64,000 nucleotides of DNA from [Leptolyngbya] sp. JSC-1 (GTDB taxonomy: Bacteria > Cyanobacteriota > Cyanobacteriia > Elainellales > Elainellaceae), in assembly GCA_000733415.1 (NCBI GenBank), contig KL662191.1:699990-763989 (forward strand), in the 5' to 3' direction. Below, piece by piece: positions 16,555-25,780 of the stretch. A model generated the notes under the pieces. The model made no database searches. It was not told where the DNA came from and saw only the letters and a list, made by a program, of their open reading frames with translations. The translations under genes were made by a program, and so were the position numbers. The first letter of the stretch is position 1. Each line of letters starts with the position of its first letter.

Positions 16555-16794
16555 ATGGACTCTTCAACGACCGAACGGATTTTGGTGATCTTGCTAGGGC
16601 TAGTGTTTATCAGCTCGATTGCGGCTTTGGTTTATCAGCTTCTCACTATTTCCGCTAGAGACAACACTGTGCCGTACAGTTTTGCCATTGAGCCAATTGT
16701 TGCGGCGACCGATAGTTTGGAGTCAACTGATTTTGCCCCTCCATCCCACCTTCCATCCCAATCACTGCATAATTTTGCAGCGTCGGGCCTATAA
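16555..16794 (+). CDS. small single-span membrane protein
   Basis: A 79-residue product with one clear transmembrane helix (ILVILLGLVFISSIAALVYQLL, residues 9-30) and a polar C-terminal tail. AGGA lies nine bases before ATG 16555. Unrecognised. It is followed closely, with a gap of 33 bases, by another small hydrophobic gene, and both may share a transcript with hisG. Confidence 0.5.
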   Translation: MDSSTTERILVILLGLVFISSIAALVYQLLTISARDNTVPYSFAIEPIVAATDSLESTDFAPPSHLPSQSLHNFAASGL

Positions 16795-16827
16795 GTCTTC
16801 AGAAGATGAGCTGATTGAGGCAACGGT

Positions 16828-17038
16828 CATGCAAGTCAAGTGGGGCAAGATGGTGATCAAGCTAACGGTCTGGCTAACGGCTGAAATTTTGCTCGGTTTA
16901 GTCGGATTAGATAATTTGGCCGACTATGGTGAATTTATTGCAGGTGACTACACTGTCTCGTCTCACTATCGTCCCGCTCAAACTCTGCTGCATACCCCAC
17001 TGCCCAATCCGCTGTTCTCAGCGCCTGGGTTCTCCTGA
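16828..17038 (+). CDS. small hydrophobic protein
   Basis: A 69-residue product starting at ATG 16828, eight bases after GAGG. The frame is open further upstream, but that part is a shadow of the preceding gene. The N-terminal half MQVKWGKMVIKLTVWLTAEILLGLVGLDNLADYGEF looks like a conserved cyanobacterial small protein with one hydrophobic helix; I cannot give it a function. The tail is Pro/Thr/Leu-rich. Confidence 0.5.
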
Positions 17039-17052
17039 ACTGCGAAGCTGAA

Positions 17053-17955
17053 TCATTCGGTGCGGCTCTTGGCCAACGCTTGCTCAACTAATTTAGGAAT
17101 TTTAGAGGGGCGATCGGCGACAGGAACTTTTGCTTGCTTAAAGGCAGCTAGCTTGCTGGTAGCAGTACCAATTTCTGCCCCCAACCCAGCAATTTGAGAT
17201 GCGATAATGGCCCCGGCATGGCTGCTGGTTTGTTCCTTCGGAGCAGTTGTACCGGCGATGTAAGCAACCACAGGTTTATCGATAGTTTCAGCAATGTAAA
17301 GGGCGGCCTGCTCTTCGCTATCGCCACCAATTTCACCGATCAGCACAATCGCTTCAGTGCGGTCATCTTCTTCCAGGATTTGTAGCCATTGCTGAAACGA
17401 AGAGCCATGAATTCGATCGCCGCCAATTCCAACCGCAATCGATTGACCTAGCCCAGCCCGCGTCAGCTCTAATGCCACTTCGTAGGTAAGGGTACCACTG
17501 CGGCTAATCAGACCTACAGGGCCAGGCGTGTAGCAGTAGGGAGGATGGGTGCCTAGCAAAATTTGGTCGGGCACGATCACCCCAGGGCTGCTAGAGCCAA
17601 CCACCAGCGTTTCTGTGGCTTCGGCCTCCCGCAAAAGCCGCACCATGTCCAAGGGCGGCACTCCTTCTGTAATCAGAATTAGCTGTCGAATTCCAGCGGC
17701 CATCGCTTCTAACGCCGCATCTAACACTTCATAGGGAGGGGCGAAAATTACAGTTGTATCAATGTGGTCAGTGATATCCAAAACCTGTTCCACCAAATCG
17801 AAGACGGGGATGTCTTCAATCGTTGTACCACCATAGCCCGCGCTGACGCCTGCCACAATTGACGTTCCATAGGCTCGCATAATCGGCACATGTAAAGAGC
17901 CAAGTGCTTCAGCAATTCCCTGAACCAGCACTTTACTATCGGCAGTGAAATTCAT
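17053..17955 (-). CDS. sucD: succinate-CoA ligase, alpha subunit
   Basis: SucD binds CoA and carries the phosphohistidine of succinyl-CoA synthetase. The 300-residue product has the CoA-binding Rossmann domain (VSAGYGGTTIEDIPVF, VGSSSPGVIVP) and the phosphorylated His in SSHAGAI near 242. The usual N-terminal CoA loop is more divergent than in proteobacteria (KVLVQGIAEALGSLH). It lies 22 bases after sucC on the minus strand, so the two form one operon. The enzyme makes succinate in the cyanobacterial TCA branch. Confidence 0.88.
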   Translation of the reverse strand: MNFTADSKVLVQGIAEALGSLHVPIMRAYGTSIVAGVSAGYGGTTIEDIPVFDLVEQVLDITDHIDTTVIFAPPYEVLDAALEAMAAGIRQLILITEGVPPLDMVRLLREAEATETLVVGSSSPGVIVPDQILLGTHPPYCYTPGPVGLISRSGTLTYEVALELTRAGLGQSIAVGIGGDRIHGSSFQQWLQILEEDDRTEAIVLIGEIGGDSEEQAALYIAETIDKPVVAYIAGTTAPKEQTSSHAGAIIASQIAGLGAEIGTATSKLAAFKQAKVPVADRPSKIPKLVEQALAKSRTE

Positions 17956-17977
17956 GGTAAACAGACAACTTTACACC

Positions 17978-19159
17978 TCAGGCAGATGCGAGCAGCAAGG
18001 AAGGCGGCTTCCCCGGCTTGGCAGCAGTGGCAGAAGTGAGGCCAACCGTTTCAGCAATAGCATCATCCATTGACTCGTACACTGGTATATCCATTGCTGC
18101 CAATAGCCCACGACCCGCAGGAAACTGATCTCCCACCAGCCGCACGACCAAAGTCGGCAATTGCCGATTAGCTGGCTGCCATTTTAACCAAGAGGCAATC
18201 GTTTCAGCAATTTGCAGGCAGGAAACCACCCCACCCACTAGGTTTATACAAATGACCTTAACGCCCTTCTCCTGAATCAACAGGTCGAGTCCCTGCTTCA
18301 GCCGGTCTTGCAGATCGCTGGTGGAGGCACACTGGCGATAATCTGCGCCCAGATCGACGAAACTGGCTGGTTTGCCTTTGGCTTTGTGCAGCAGGTCGAG
18401 GGTTGCCATTGTTAGCCCCGCTCCATTGCACAGCACACCAATATTGCCTTCACGGGCCACCCAATTCAGATTAGAAACTGGCAGGCCGGCTTGGGCGGGG
18501 ATGGTCGCTAACAAGGCTGCCAAGTCAGGCTGGCGTCCTAGGGCGGCATCGTTGACAGTGATTTTGCCATCGAGCGCCATTAACTCACCGCTGCTGCTGA
18601 CAGCCAATGGATTGATTTCAACTAGATCCAGGTCTCGCTCAGCAAACAGATGATACATTTTTTCAACTAGAGCACTGACCGAGCGCATCAGATTTCCTTG
18701 TAGGCCCATTTTCAGCGCTAGGCGACGGGCATAGAAGGGCGAGAATTCTTGATCAACCACCACCTGCCGCATATGCTTGAGAGACGATTCGACATCAATC
18801 CCACCAAATTGAGACCCCAACAGCAGAGGCCGACGGCTAGAAGGATCCAGAGTAACAGCCAAATAAAATTCTCGTTCGGGATTGTACTTTGCCTCTGCCA
18901 GCAGCACCTTTGGATACTTGCCCATAATCGGCAGATGGAAAATTGCTTGAGCTGCCGCAATCGCGTCAATTGTATTTTCAACGAAGCGAATTCCGCCCAG
19001 TTTGCCCCGCGCTCCCGTATACACCTGCGACTTGAGAACAACCGGGAAAGGAATTCTCAATCCCTTCAAGTCGGTGGGATGATCAATGCGCTGGGAGGGC
19101 AAAACTGGAATGCCCATTTGACGGAATAATTCCTTGGCTTGATACTCTAGCAAATCCAT
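17978..19159 (-). CDS. sucC: succinate-CoA ligase, beta subunit
   Basis: A 393-residue ATP-grasp subunit that binds nucleotide and succinate. It has MDLLEYQAKELFRQMGIPV at the N-terminus, the nucleotide loop KSQVYTGARGKLGGIR near 43-58, DLVEINPLAV near 178, LDGKITVNDAALGRQPD and GNIGVLCNGAGLTMATLDLL near 235. Some positions differ from textbook forms: KSQVYTGARGKLGG instead of KAQVHAGGRGKAGG, and FVDLGADY in place of FLDVGGGA. It is upstream of sucD in the same operon. Confidence 0.88.
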   Translation of the reverse strand: MDLLEYQAKELFRQMGIPVLPSQRIDHPTDLKGLRIPFPVVLKSQVYTGARGKLGGIRFVENTIDAIAAAQAIFHLPIMGKYPKVLLAEAKYNPEREFYLAVTLDPSSRRPLLLGSQFGGIDVESSLKHMRQVVVDQEFSPFYARRLALKMGLQGNLMRSVSALVEKMYHLFAERDLDLVEINPLAVSSSGELMALDGKITVNDAALGRQPDLAALLATIPAQAGLPVSNLNWVAREGNIGVLCNGAGLTMATLDLLHKAKGKPASFVDLGADYRQCASTSDLQDRLKQGLDLLIQEKGVKVICINLVGGVVSCLQIAETIASWLKWQPANRQLPTLVVRLVGDQFPAGRGLLAAMDIPVYESMDDAIAETVGLTSATAAKPGKPPSLLLASA

Positions 19160-20186
19160 TTTTCTAATCCAAACTGATGCTAACTAAATCCCTGAAAGCT
19201 ATCAGCGTAAGTAATTTGGGTTAAGGGAAAGTAAAGATAGCTTTCTTGAGCGTACCCACTAACTGAAATTGCGTATGCAACAAAAGCTGCACTTTTGAAA
19301 AAATGTTTTGCGGACTTTGATTACAGACTTTTCCAGATGGGTTAGCAGTGAGGCTGAACAAAGACAATAGTGTTGACTAGCTTCAGCGTAATCAGCCCGT
19401 GCATCTACGCATCCTATCTACGGATAGAGTGTCTAGACAGAGGCTAGGAGAGGTGAAATCAAATTACGCAAATTGTGCTTGCCGAGTACTACCATCGCTG
19501 CTCCCCCATCTACTTGCTCTAGCGTTTATTAACCTAAAATACGCACAGCTGCATTGAACCCAAAGGAACCAGACCAAAACTGCTGCTACTGCTGGTTCAA
19601 TGTCTTTAGGTTCTGCTAGAAGCAATCAAAGGTCAGAAGGGCTGCAACTGCCGTCACTGCACACTTAGGTACATTTAGGGTCGGTTTGCGAGGGTCACTC
19701 AACAAGGATCAGCTACAAACTAACGAATATCAGCCCCCAACTCCCCCTCACACCTTGTACCGGAGTACCGGATAGCATGACGCTACACTACCTTACTACC
19801 TACCCAGACCCCCAAAGGATTTTGCAATTCAAAAACTCGGACGATTCAGATAGGTTCTGACTGCACAGCTATACCTCCCACCAAACCCACCTGACTGGGC
19901 TGGTCAACCAACGTTGGTAAACCAAAACCTGGCCAAAGCTGGCGTGCGTTTTCTCAATAAGATGCAGCCTACCACTGCTGCTAGGGTTCGTCAACACCAA
20001 GGTATCTTAACGACGCAGCTCTGAATCTGACTACAGTTGGAGGCTATCCCCCTCGGTGGGAATTGTTGCTCTTTACGAACCGAATTGATCGGGCGATTTA
20101 AGCTAGAGATGGAGGGGAAGCGGCTAAAGTGCTTTAACTTGCATAGCTTACCCCATTTGGTAACAGAAGAGTGATGAGGTATCGGT
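19160..20186. other. 1-kb intergenic region, sucC / ald divergent
   Basis: No credible gene. It must contain the promoters for sucCD (leftward) and ald (rightward). A perfect 12-base palindrome ACCAACGTTGGT lies at 19907-19918, about 270 bases before ald, and could be an operator. I found no tRNA or known RNA motif. Confidence 0.45.
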
Positions 20187-21275
20187 ATGGAAATTGGTGT
20201 GCCCAAAGAAACTAAAGACCAAGAGTTTCGGGTTGGGTTGAGTCCTAGCAGCGTCAGAAGTTTGTCGGATCACGGTCATACGGTTTTTGTTGAAACAAAA
20301 GCAGGGCTGGGGGCAGGGTTCACCGATGCCGACTACATTCAAGCAGGTGCCAAAATCGTCACAACGGTTGAAGCGGCCTGGAATCGAGACCTAGTGATTA
20401 AGGTGAAAGAACCGCTCGCGCCAGAGTATCAGTTTTTGCAAAAGGGCCAGCTTTTATTCACCTATTTGCACCTGGCAGCAGATCGACCTTTGACCGAACA
20501 TTTGATTGATTCTGGCGTCACGGCCATTGCCTACGAAACGGTAGAACTGGAAAACCGCAGCTTGCCACTTTTAACTCCAATGAGCATTATTGCCGGACGG
20601 CTTTCGGTGCAGTTCGGGGCACGGTTTTTGGAACGGCAGCAGGGAGGACGCGGCGTTTTGCTGGGCGGTGTACCAGGTGTGCGGCCAGGAAAGGTGGTGA
20701 TTTTGGGCGGCGGTGTCGTTGGCACCGAGGCAGCAAAAATGGCTGTGGGTTTAGGGGCACAGGTGCAGATTTTAGATATCAATCTGGAGCGGCTGGCCTA
20801 TTTGGAGACCCTGTTCGGCTCACGGGTGGAGTTGCTCTACAGCAATGCCTCACAAATAGAAACCGTGGTGCCAGAAGCCGATTTGCTGATTGGAGCGGTG
20901 CTGGTTCCGGGACGGCGAGCGCCGATCTTAGTGTTGCGTCAGCTAGTAGAACAGATGCGTCCAGGTTCAGTGATTGTAGATGTGGCAGTTGATCAGGGCG
21001 GCTGCATCGAGACGCTGCATCCAACTTCTCATACCCATCCCACTTATGTAGAAGCGGGCGTCGTCCACTATGGTGTGCCCAATATGCCCGGTTCTGTTCC
21101 CTGGACCGCTACCCAAGCGCTCAACAACAGCACCTTTCCTTATGTTTTGAAACTGGCCAATGAAGGAATTCAGGCATTAGAACGCGATCTAGCCTTAGCC
21201 AAAGGCGTAAATGTCCAGGATCACCGGCTGGTTCATCCGGCTGTCAAGGAGGTATTTGCGGACCTGGCTGCCTGA
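20187..21275 (+). CDS. ald: alanine dehydrogenase
   Basis: NAD-dependent interconversion of L-alanine with pyruvate and ammonia. The 362-residue product begins MEIGVPKETKDQEFRVGLSP, with conserved Arg and Lys in the pyruvate site (FRVGL; VIKVKEP). It has HLAADRPLTEHLI near 94 and the NAD fold GGGVVGTEAAKMAVGLGAQV near 174-193. Near the C-terminus YVEAGVVHYGVPNMPGSVPWTATQALNN carries the conserved PNMPG segment. Full length, monocistronic, with over a kilobase of non-coding DNA upstream. Confidence 0.96.
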   Translation: MEIGVPKETKDQEFRVGLSPSSVRSLSDHGHTVFVETKAGLGAGFTDADYIQAGAKIVTTVEAAWNRDLVIKVKEPLAPEYQFLQKGQLLFTYLHLAADRPLTEHLIDSGVTAIAYETVELENRSLPLLTPMSIIAGRLSVQFGARFLERQQGGRGVLLGGVPGVRPGKVVILGGGVVGTEAAKMAVGLGAQVQILDINLERLAYLETLFGSRVELLYSNASQIETVVPEADLLIGAVLVPGRRAPILVLRQLVEQMRPGSVIVDVAVDQGGCIETLHPTSHTHPTYVEAGVVHYGVPNMPGSVPWTATQALNNSTFPYVLKLANEGIQALERDLALAKGVNVQDHRLVHPAVKEVFADLAA

Positions 21276-21417
21276 ACTTCAGATAAACTTCAACATGAAA
21301 AACTGTATCTTTAACTACATTTACTCTTGATTGGGACGAGAATAGGAGATATCCGGATGGCGAAGAGGCGCTGAGGCGTTCACCGCTAGTCTAGTTACCT
21401 AGTGAGGGTCAATCGTG

Positions 21418-21609
21418 ATGCAACACATTGGTACCGTTCCCGTTCCCAAAACCCCACAAGAGTTAGAGCGAGCGATTCAGCGCTATCGCACGAGTGACCT
21501 GCGCGGACGGGAACTCTTCTGTCATTGGCAAGCAATTCGTCTCGCTGCTCTAGCCCAAGCTGCCACCGACATCCGTGGCGACCAAGTTCCGGGTGAGGAC
21601 AGTTATTAA
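21418..21609 (+). CDS. small hypothetical protein
   Basis: About 63 residues from ATG 21418 (a GTG immediately before is the alternative). Content is MQHIGTVPVPKTPQELERAIQRYRTSDLRGRELFCHWQAIRLAALAQ, mainly two predicted amphipathic helices, soluble. GAGGG lies about ten bases upstream. I do not recognise the family. It sits between ald and vipp1 in the same orientation. Confidence 0.5.
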   Translation: MQHIGTVPVPKTPQELERAIQRYRTSDLRGRELFCHWQAIRLAALAQAATDIRGDQVPGEDSY

Positions 21610-21778
21610 ACTTGGCTGGTCATTGACCGATTCGGCTTGGTTCTCCGCTGCTGACTCCACTTGGCTCTAGTAAGTGCGGTACCATAGGCTTGAGGGTGCT
21701 TAAACTTAGGGCATCCTGTTTCCTGTGTTGCGGCACTGAACGTTTTGCACCTAACGTAATTGCTGAGCGGAGTCTGCT

Positions 21779-22525
21779 ATGGGATTGTTCGATCGACTTG
21801 GGCGAGTGGTTCGTGCGAACCTCAACAGTCTGATCAGCCAAGCCGAAGATCCAGAGAAAATTCTGGAGCAGACGGTGCTGGATATGCAGGACGATTTGAT
21901 TAAACTGCGGCAAGCCGTCGCCCAAGCAATTGCGACCCAAAAACGCACTGAGCGGCAGTGTGCTCAAGCTCAAACCAATGCAGAAGAATGGTATCGCCGT
22001 GCTCAATTAGCGCTGCAAAAAGGCGATGAACTGCTGGCGCGGGATGCCCTTAGCCGTCGCAAAGCTCTCCAAGAAACGGCCCAAGCCCTGCAAGCTCAAG
22101 TCACACAGCAGACGGGCATCGTTACTCAACTCAAGCAAAACATGCGGACGCTAGAGAGCAAGCTAGCCGAAGCCAAAACTAAAAAAGATATGTATATCGC
22201 TCGTGCCCGTTCGGCTCAAGCTTCGCAGCGACTCAACGAAATGATGGGCCGGGTCGGTACACGAGACGCGATGGCCGCCTTTGACCGGATGGAGCAAAAA
22301 GTACTGCAACTAGAAGCCCAAGCCGAAGTAGCAGCAGAGCTGAATTCCGGCGGCGAGCTAGAGAAAAAATTTCGAGCGATCGAAAGCGGCAGCGTTGATG
22401 CAGAATTGGCCGCGATGAAAGCCCAGCTTAACGGTGGTTCACCAGCAGAGAACTTACCGGCTCAAACGATTGGCGAAGCTAGTCAGGAGTCAAGAGCCAG
22501 GAGTCAGGAGTCAGAATTTTTCTGA
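21779..22525 (+). CDS. vipp1: PspA/IM30 family protein (Vipp1)
   Basis: An ESCRT-III-like membrane remodelling protein needed for thylakoid biogenesis and membrane stress protection. The N-terminal amphipathic helix MGLFDRLGRVVRANLNSLI binds lipid. Long coiled coils follow to about residue 215 (DPEKILEQTVLDMQDDLIKLRQAVAQAIA). Cyanobacterial and chloroplast Vipp1 differ from PspA by an extra C-terminal helix. Here the end is SQESRARSQESEFF, encoded by tandem GGAGTCA-type repeats (22488-22520), so part of the tail comes from repeat DNA. GGAG lies about nine bases before the ATG. Confidence 0.9.
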   Translation: MGLFDRLGRVVRANLNSLISQAEDPEKILEQTVLDMQDDLIKLRQAVAQAIATQKRTERQCAQAQTNAEEWYRRAQLALQKGDELLARDALSRRKALQETAQALQAQVTQQTGIVTQLKQNMRTLESKLAEAKTKKDMYIARARSAQASQRLNEMMGRVGTRDAMAAFDRMEQKVLQLEAQAEVAAELNSGGELEKKFRAIESGSVDAELAAMKAQLNGGSPAENLPAQTIGEASQESRARSQESEFF

Positions 22526-22608
22526 ATTCTGAAGCAAGCCTTGCGGTAATCAGTAGACCAGAGTCTATATAGGATTCTGTGTCAGTTCGATTATCTAGCT
22601 TCGTCACT

Positions 22609-22667
22609 GCCCACCCGCGCGTCAACGGCGGGCTAGCCGGGGAAGTCTGCTTCAGCAACGGGTGGGC
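22609..22667. repeat. inverted repeat GCCCACCCG
   Basis: GCCCACCCG (22609-22617) pairs with CGGGTGGGC (22659-22667), with further short GC-rich pairing in the loop (GGCGGGCTAGCC). It follows vipp1 by about 85 bases and could end its transcript, or be a small mobile palindromic element. Confidence 0.55.
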
Positions 22668-22688
22668 AATGCCATAAACAAACAAAAA

Positions 22689-22897
22689 CAGGACTTACGC
22701 ATTTGCCCCCTAATAAATATCAAGTCTGGTTAATTAGCCATAATTCTGGCAGAGGCGAAGCATTTGCGAAATGAATCCAAGGCATAGCTACAGAGCTTCT
22801 GACGCAAATGCTTCGTCCCTTCTAGGGGACTTCCAATCTATTTCCCCCAGATTTGGAGGGCTACGGGGGCAGAAATTGCTGAGCTGCGTAAGTCCTG
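22689..22897 (+). mobile_element. MITE, copy 1 (209 bp)
   Basis: Bounded by 13-base perfect terminal inverted repeats, CAGGACTTACGCA (22689-22701) and TGCGTAAGTCCTG (22885-22897). It has no coding capacity for a transposase. A second copy lies inverted at 34095-34297. Inside is a smaller palindromic unit (about 22752-22820) with GAAGCATTTGCG/CGCAAATGCTTC arms, related to the free element at 51230. Confidence 0.85.
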
Positions 22898-23010
22898 ACA
22901 GAGATAGAGATATTGTTGTGGCAAACACCATACAACCTCAGTGCACCTACGCGCACTTCTAGAAATGAAACGCGAGATACAAAATCGCTGTCTCCTGTCT
23001 CCTGTCTCCC

Positions 23011-23991
23011 TCAACCATAGAGCCGACAAAGCTCAATCACCTTAATTTGCAACGTTTCTAACGTATCGGCTCCCGATTTGAGGCGAAACTCCAACTCCAA
23101 TAGCATCGGCAGTGCTTGCAGCAGGGCAGCAAGGGGAATTGGTTTTACTTCCTGTTGCAGAAAATAGATTTGTTTAGGGTTATTCACCTCAGCCAGACGA
23201 GCAATTTCTCGGTCGTTGCGTTCGCCGGCTTCGAGCATCAGCTTTACCCAGAGGCGGGTGCGGAAATAGCCGACTAGGGTTTGGACAATGCGCAGCGCTG
23301 GTTCGTTGCGGTTGAGTAAGTCCCTGACTAGGCTAAGGGCTTTTGCTGTATCACCTAAGCGAATTGCCGTCGCTAACTGAAGGCTGCTCTGGGTCGAAGT
23401 TGTGATCAGATCTGCAACGGCTGTCTCATCGAGGGGGCGCTGACTATTTCCAGCATAGAGCCGCAGTTTTTCCAGCTCGCTGTAGAGCTGGCGGGAATGG
23501 TTGCCGACTGATTCGGTTAAGAGAGAAACAGCTCCAGGGGTCAGCTTCACGTTTAGATCAGCAGCAGCTTGACGAACCTGACGGGCAATCTGATCGGTAC
23601 TCCAGGGCGGAATCGTGCTAAATTCGCGGATTTCGGCATGATTTTGCAGCAGCTTGGTGGATTTCAGCCGCCCGTCGGGCTTACTGCTGGTGGTGAATAG
23701 CAGCACCGTTTCCGCTGGCAAGACCGGGATGGTGCGCTCTAGCTCGATCAGTAAACTTTCTGGACAGCGCTGGCACAGGGTCGTCTCGGCTAACCAGACA
23801 AATCGACAGCCTGCTCCAAATGGAGGGGTCACAGCTAGGTTTAGCCCCTGAATCACTGCATCGACCTGATCAGCAGTGATTTTGCTGTAGTTAAAGTCGG
23901 CCCAAGCTGGGTCGAGGAATTGCTGACGCAGGGTGGCTACTGCTCGCTCCATCGCAAAATCATCATCACCCCAGTAGAGATAAATGGACAT
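23011..23991 (-). CDS. holA: DNA polymerase III, delta subunit
   Basis: Clamp-loader subunit that opens the beta clamp. The 326-residue product begins MSIYLYWGDDDFAMERAVATLRQQF and contains the degenerate AAA-like fold of the family (ETVLLFTTSSKPDGRLKSTKLLQNHAEI near 93-120). The collar domain follows (NEPALRIVQTLVGYFRTRLWVKLMLEAGE, then PKQIYFLQQEVKPIPLAALLQALPMLLELEFRLKSG). These match HolA length and order. Monocistronic. Confidence 0.9.
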   Translation of the reverse strand: MSIYLYWGDDDFAMERAVATLRQQFLDPAWADFNYSKITADQVDAVIQGLNLAVTPPFGAGCRFVWLAETTLCQRCPESLLIELERTIPVLPAETVLLFTTSSKPDGRLKSTKLLQNHAEIREFSTIPPWSTDQIARQVRQAAADLNVKLTPGAVSLLTESVGNHSRQLYSELEKLRLYAGNSQRPLDETAVADLITTSTQSSLQLATAIRLGDTAKALSLVRDLLNRNEPALRIVQTLVGYFRTRLWVKLMLEAGERNDREIARLAEVNNPKQIYFLQQEVKPIPLAALLQALPMLLELEFRLKSGADTLETLQIKVIELCRLYG

Positions 23992-24294
23992 AGCAGGATC
24001 CTGACAGCATTGGAAAAATTAGCAAAATTGGTGCAGAGCTGACCCCAAGGCTCAAGTATAGAAGCTGTAGGCTGAAACCCAACCGTCTTTATCTTTGCGT
24101 CCCCTCTTCACTCATCTCGATCCTGCCTGAAATTCTCCGTTGGGGACCGATTGCCGCTACATTAAGGGATGGTTGCTCAATAGATTTTTGCAGTTGCCTA
24201 TATCTGGATTCAACGGTGCCTAGCTATCCATTTGCCCACGGCATTTCTGCAAAAATCAGTGAGGTTCATTGATTGGAACACGAGGCGAACAAGG

Positions 24295-25083
24295 TTGGAC
24301 GACACATATCAGGCTTACATTAATCGAGTGGCAAGGATGACGCTGCCCGACGCTTTTCAGACGCAGGTGCAGTACATTCAGCCGTCTCCCAAATACTACC
24401 GAAGTGAAACTGGAGAGATTCGGCCCTCGGCCTTTCCAGGCTATACCATCATTTCGCCGCCTTGGGTAGATGATGATAAAAACGCCGGATTTTATGAACA
24501 CCTGGAAGCGTATCAGCAGCAGGTTCTACAACAGCTTGAACCGGGTCTGGTAATTGCTGTACCGGCCAAAAGCTTCCACTTCACCCTGGCAGATCTGATT
24601 TGGGCCGGTGCCTATCGCCATGCGGTTGAAAACCCAGACTTTGAGTCACAGCTCTATGCCCAAGTCGCCGAGAGTTTTCGCCAGAGTCAGCCGCTGATGC
24701 AGGCCGAAAAACCAATCTACTGGCAGGTGCTTGGCTTGTTTCTGCGAACACGAGCGATCGGAGTTTGCTTAGTTCCGAAAGACGAAGACTCCTACAATCG
24801 CATCATCGAGCTACGGCGGATGATCTATCAAAATTCGCAGCTAATCGGTTTGGGCATCGAGCAGCAATACAACTTTACCGCTCACATTACCCTAGGCTAT
24901 TTTGGCGAGGTAGCTGCAACGGTGGACCGGGAGCAGCTCACTCAGCAGTTGATTCAGCTAAACGAATGGTGGTTAGAATCCGGATCGCAAGACCTCTGGG
25001 TACATCGAGCTGACCTACGCAAATTTGATGATATGACCTGCTACTACCGTGAACCCAACTGGCCAACGATAGAGTTTCAATAA
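24295..25083 (+). CDS. 2H phosphoesterase superfamily protein (DUF1868 type)
   Basis: Two HxT motifs identify the 2H fold: FHFTLADL (about residue 85 from this start) and AHITLGYF (about 195). Such proteins cleave 2',3'-cyclic phosphates or act as RNA ligase-like enzymes; the substrate here is unknown. I place the start at TTG 24295 (LDDTYQAYINRVARMTLP), eight bases after GAGG, because the residues before it (a TTG at 24232) look unlike a protein. The next ATG at 24337 would cut the conserved beginning. It lies 12 bases before cobH and may be cotranscribed with it. Confidence 0.8.
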   Translation: MDDTYQAYINRVARMTLPDAFQTQVQYIQPSPKYYRSETGEIRPSAFPGYTIISPPWVDDDKNAGFYEHLEAYQQQVLQQLEPGLVIAVPAKSFHFTLADLIWAGAYRHAVENPDFESQLYAQVAESFRQSQPLMQAEKPIYWQVLGLFLRTRAIGVCLVPKDEDSYNRIIELRRMIYQNSQLIGLGIEQQYNFTAHITLGYFGEVAATVDREQLTQQLIQLNEWWLESGSQDLWVHRADLRKFDDMTCYYREPNWPTIEFQ

Positions 25084-25095
25084 GTTGAATTTATA

Positions 25096-25761
25096 GTGTC
25101 TTCTTTACATCATCCGATTCTGGAGCAAAGCTTTGCGGTGATTGACCGCGAAATTGGCGACCATACCTTTACATCTCAAGAGTACGCAATTGTGCGGCGG
25201 GTAATTCACAGCACGGCAGATTTTGAGTTTAGGGAACTGCTGCGGTTTAGTCCGGGTGCAATTGAGCGGACGATTACTGCATTGGCGAAAGGGGTACCGA
25301 TTGTCACCGATGTAACGATGGTGCAACAGGGGATTCTAACGCTAGTAGGCAAAACCTTTCAGAACCCCGTGATTGCTGCCGTCGAGCAGGCTAGCGTAGT
25401 CGAACCGGGGCGAACCCGGACGGAAACTGGATTACTCACCTGTTGGCAGCAGTTTCCGGAGGCAATCTATGTGATTGGTAATGCGCCGACGGCTCTGTTA
25501 GCCCTGTGTGAGCAAATTAATCAGTGTCAGCCAATTAATCAGCCAATTAATCAACCCATCAGTCAGCAATCTCCAGATAACGCAAAAACACCGACGATTG
25601 TGATCGGTGCTCCGGTTGGGTTTATTGCGGTGGTGGAATCGAAACAAGCACTGGCCCAGACAGCAGTTCCGCAAATTCGTGTCGAAGGACGGAAAGGCGG
25701 CTCTTCGGTAGCGGCGGCCATTCTCAACGCCTTGCTGGTTCTAGCCTGGGAACAGTCCTAG
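25096..25761 (+). CDS. cobH: precorrin-8X methylmutase
   Basis: CobH/CbiC shifts the C-11 methyl group to C-12 in corrin ring synthesis. The 221-residue product has the catalytic His in VRRVIHSTADFEF near 36, TDVTMVQQGI near 75 and GAPVGFIAVVESKQAL near 176, with GRKGGSSVAAAILNALL at the end. The start is GTG 25096. A Gln/Asn/Pro-rich insert (about 140-160: NQCQPINQPINQPISQQ) arises from a tandem repeat of CAGCCAATTAAT and is not part of the family core. The gene follows the 2H phosphoesterase by 12 bases. Confidence 0.92.
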   Translation: MSSLHHPILEQSFAVIDREIGDHTFTSQEYAIVRRVIHSTADFEFRELLRFSPGAIERTITALAKGVPIVTDVTMVQQGILTLVGKTFQNPVIAAVEQASVVEPGRTRTETGLLTCWQQFPEAIYVIGNAPTALLALCEQINQCQPINQPINQPISQQSPDNAKTPTIVIGAPVGFIAVVESKQALAQTAVPQIRVEGRKGGSSVAAAILNALLVLAWEQS

Positions 25762-25780
25762 GGACAGTTAGGTGTATCGC

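Noticed and set aside
22771..22962. A repeated frame MNPRHSYRASDANASSLLGDF in both MITE copies
   Set aside because: It reads identically in both copies only because the MITE sequence is repeated; the frame has no ribosome site and runs out of the element at different points.
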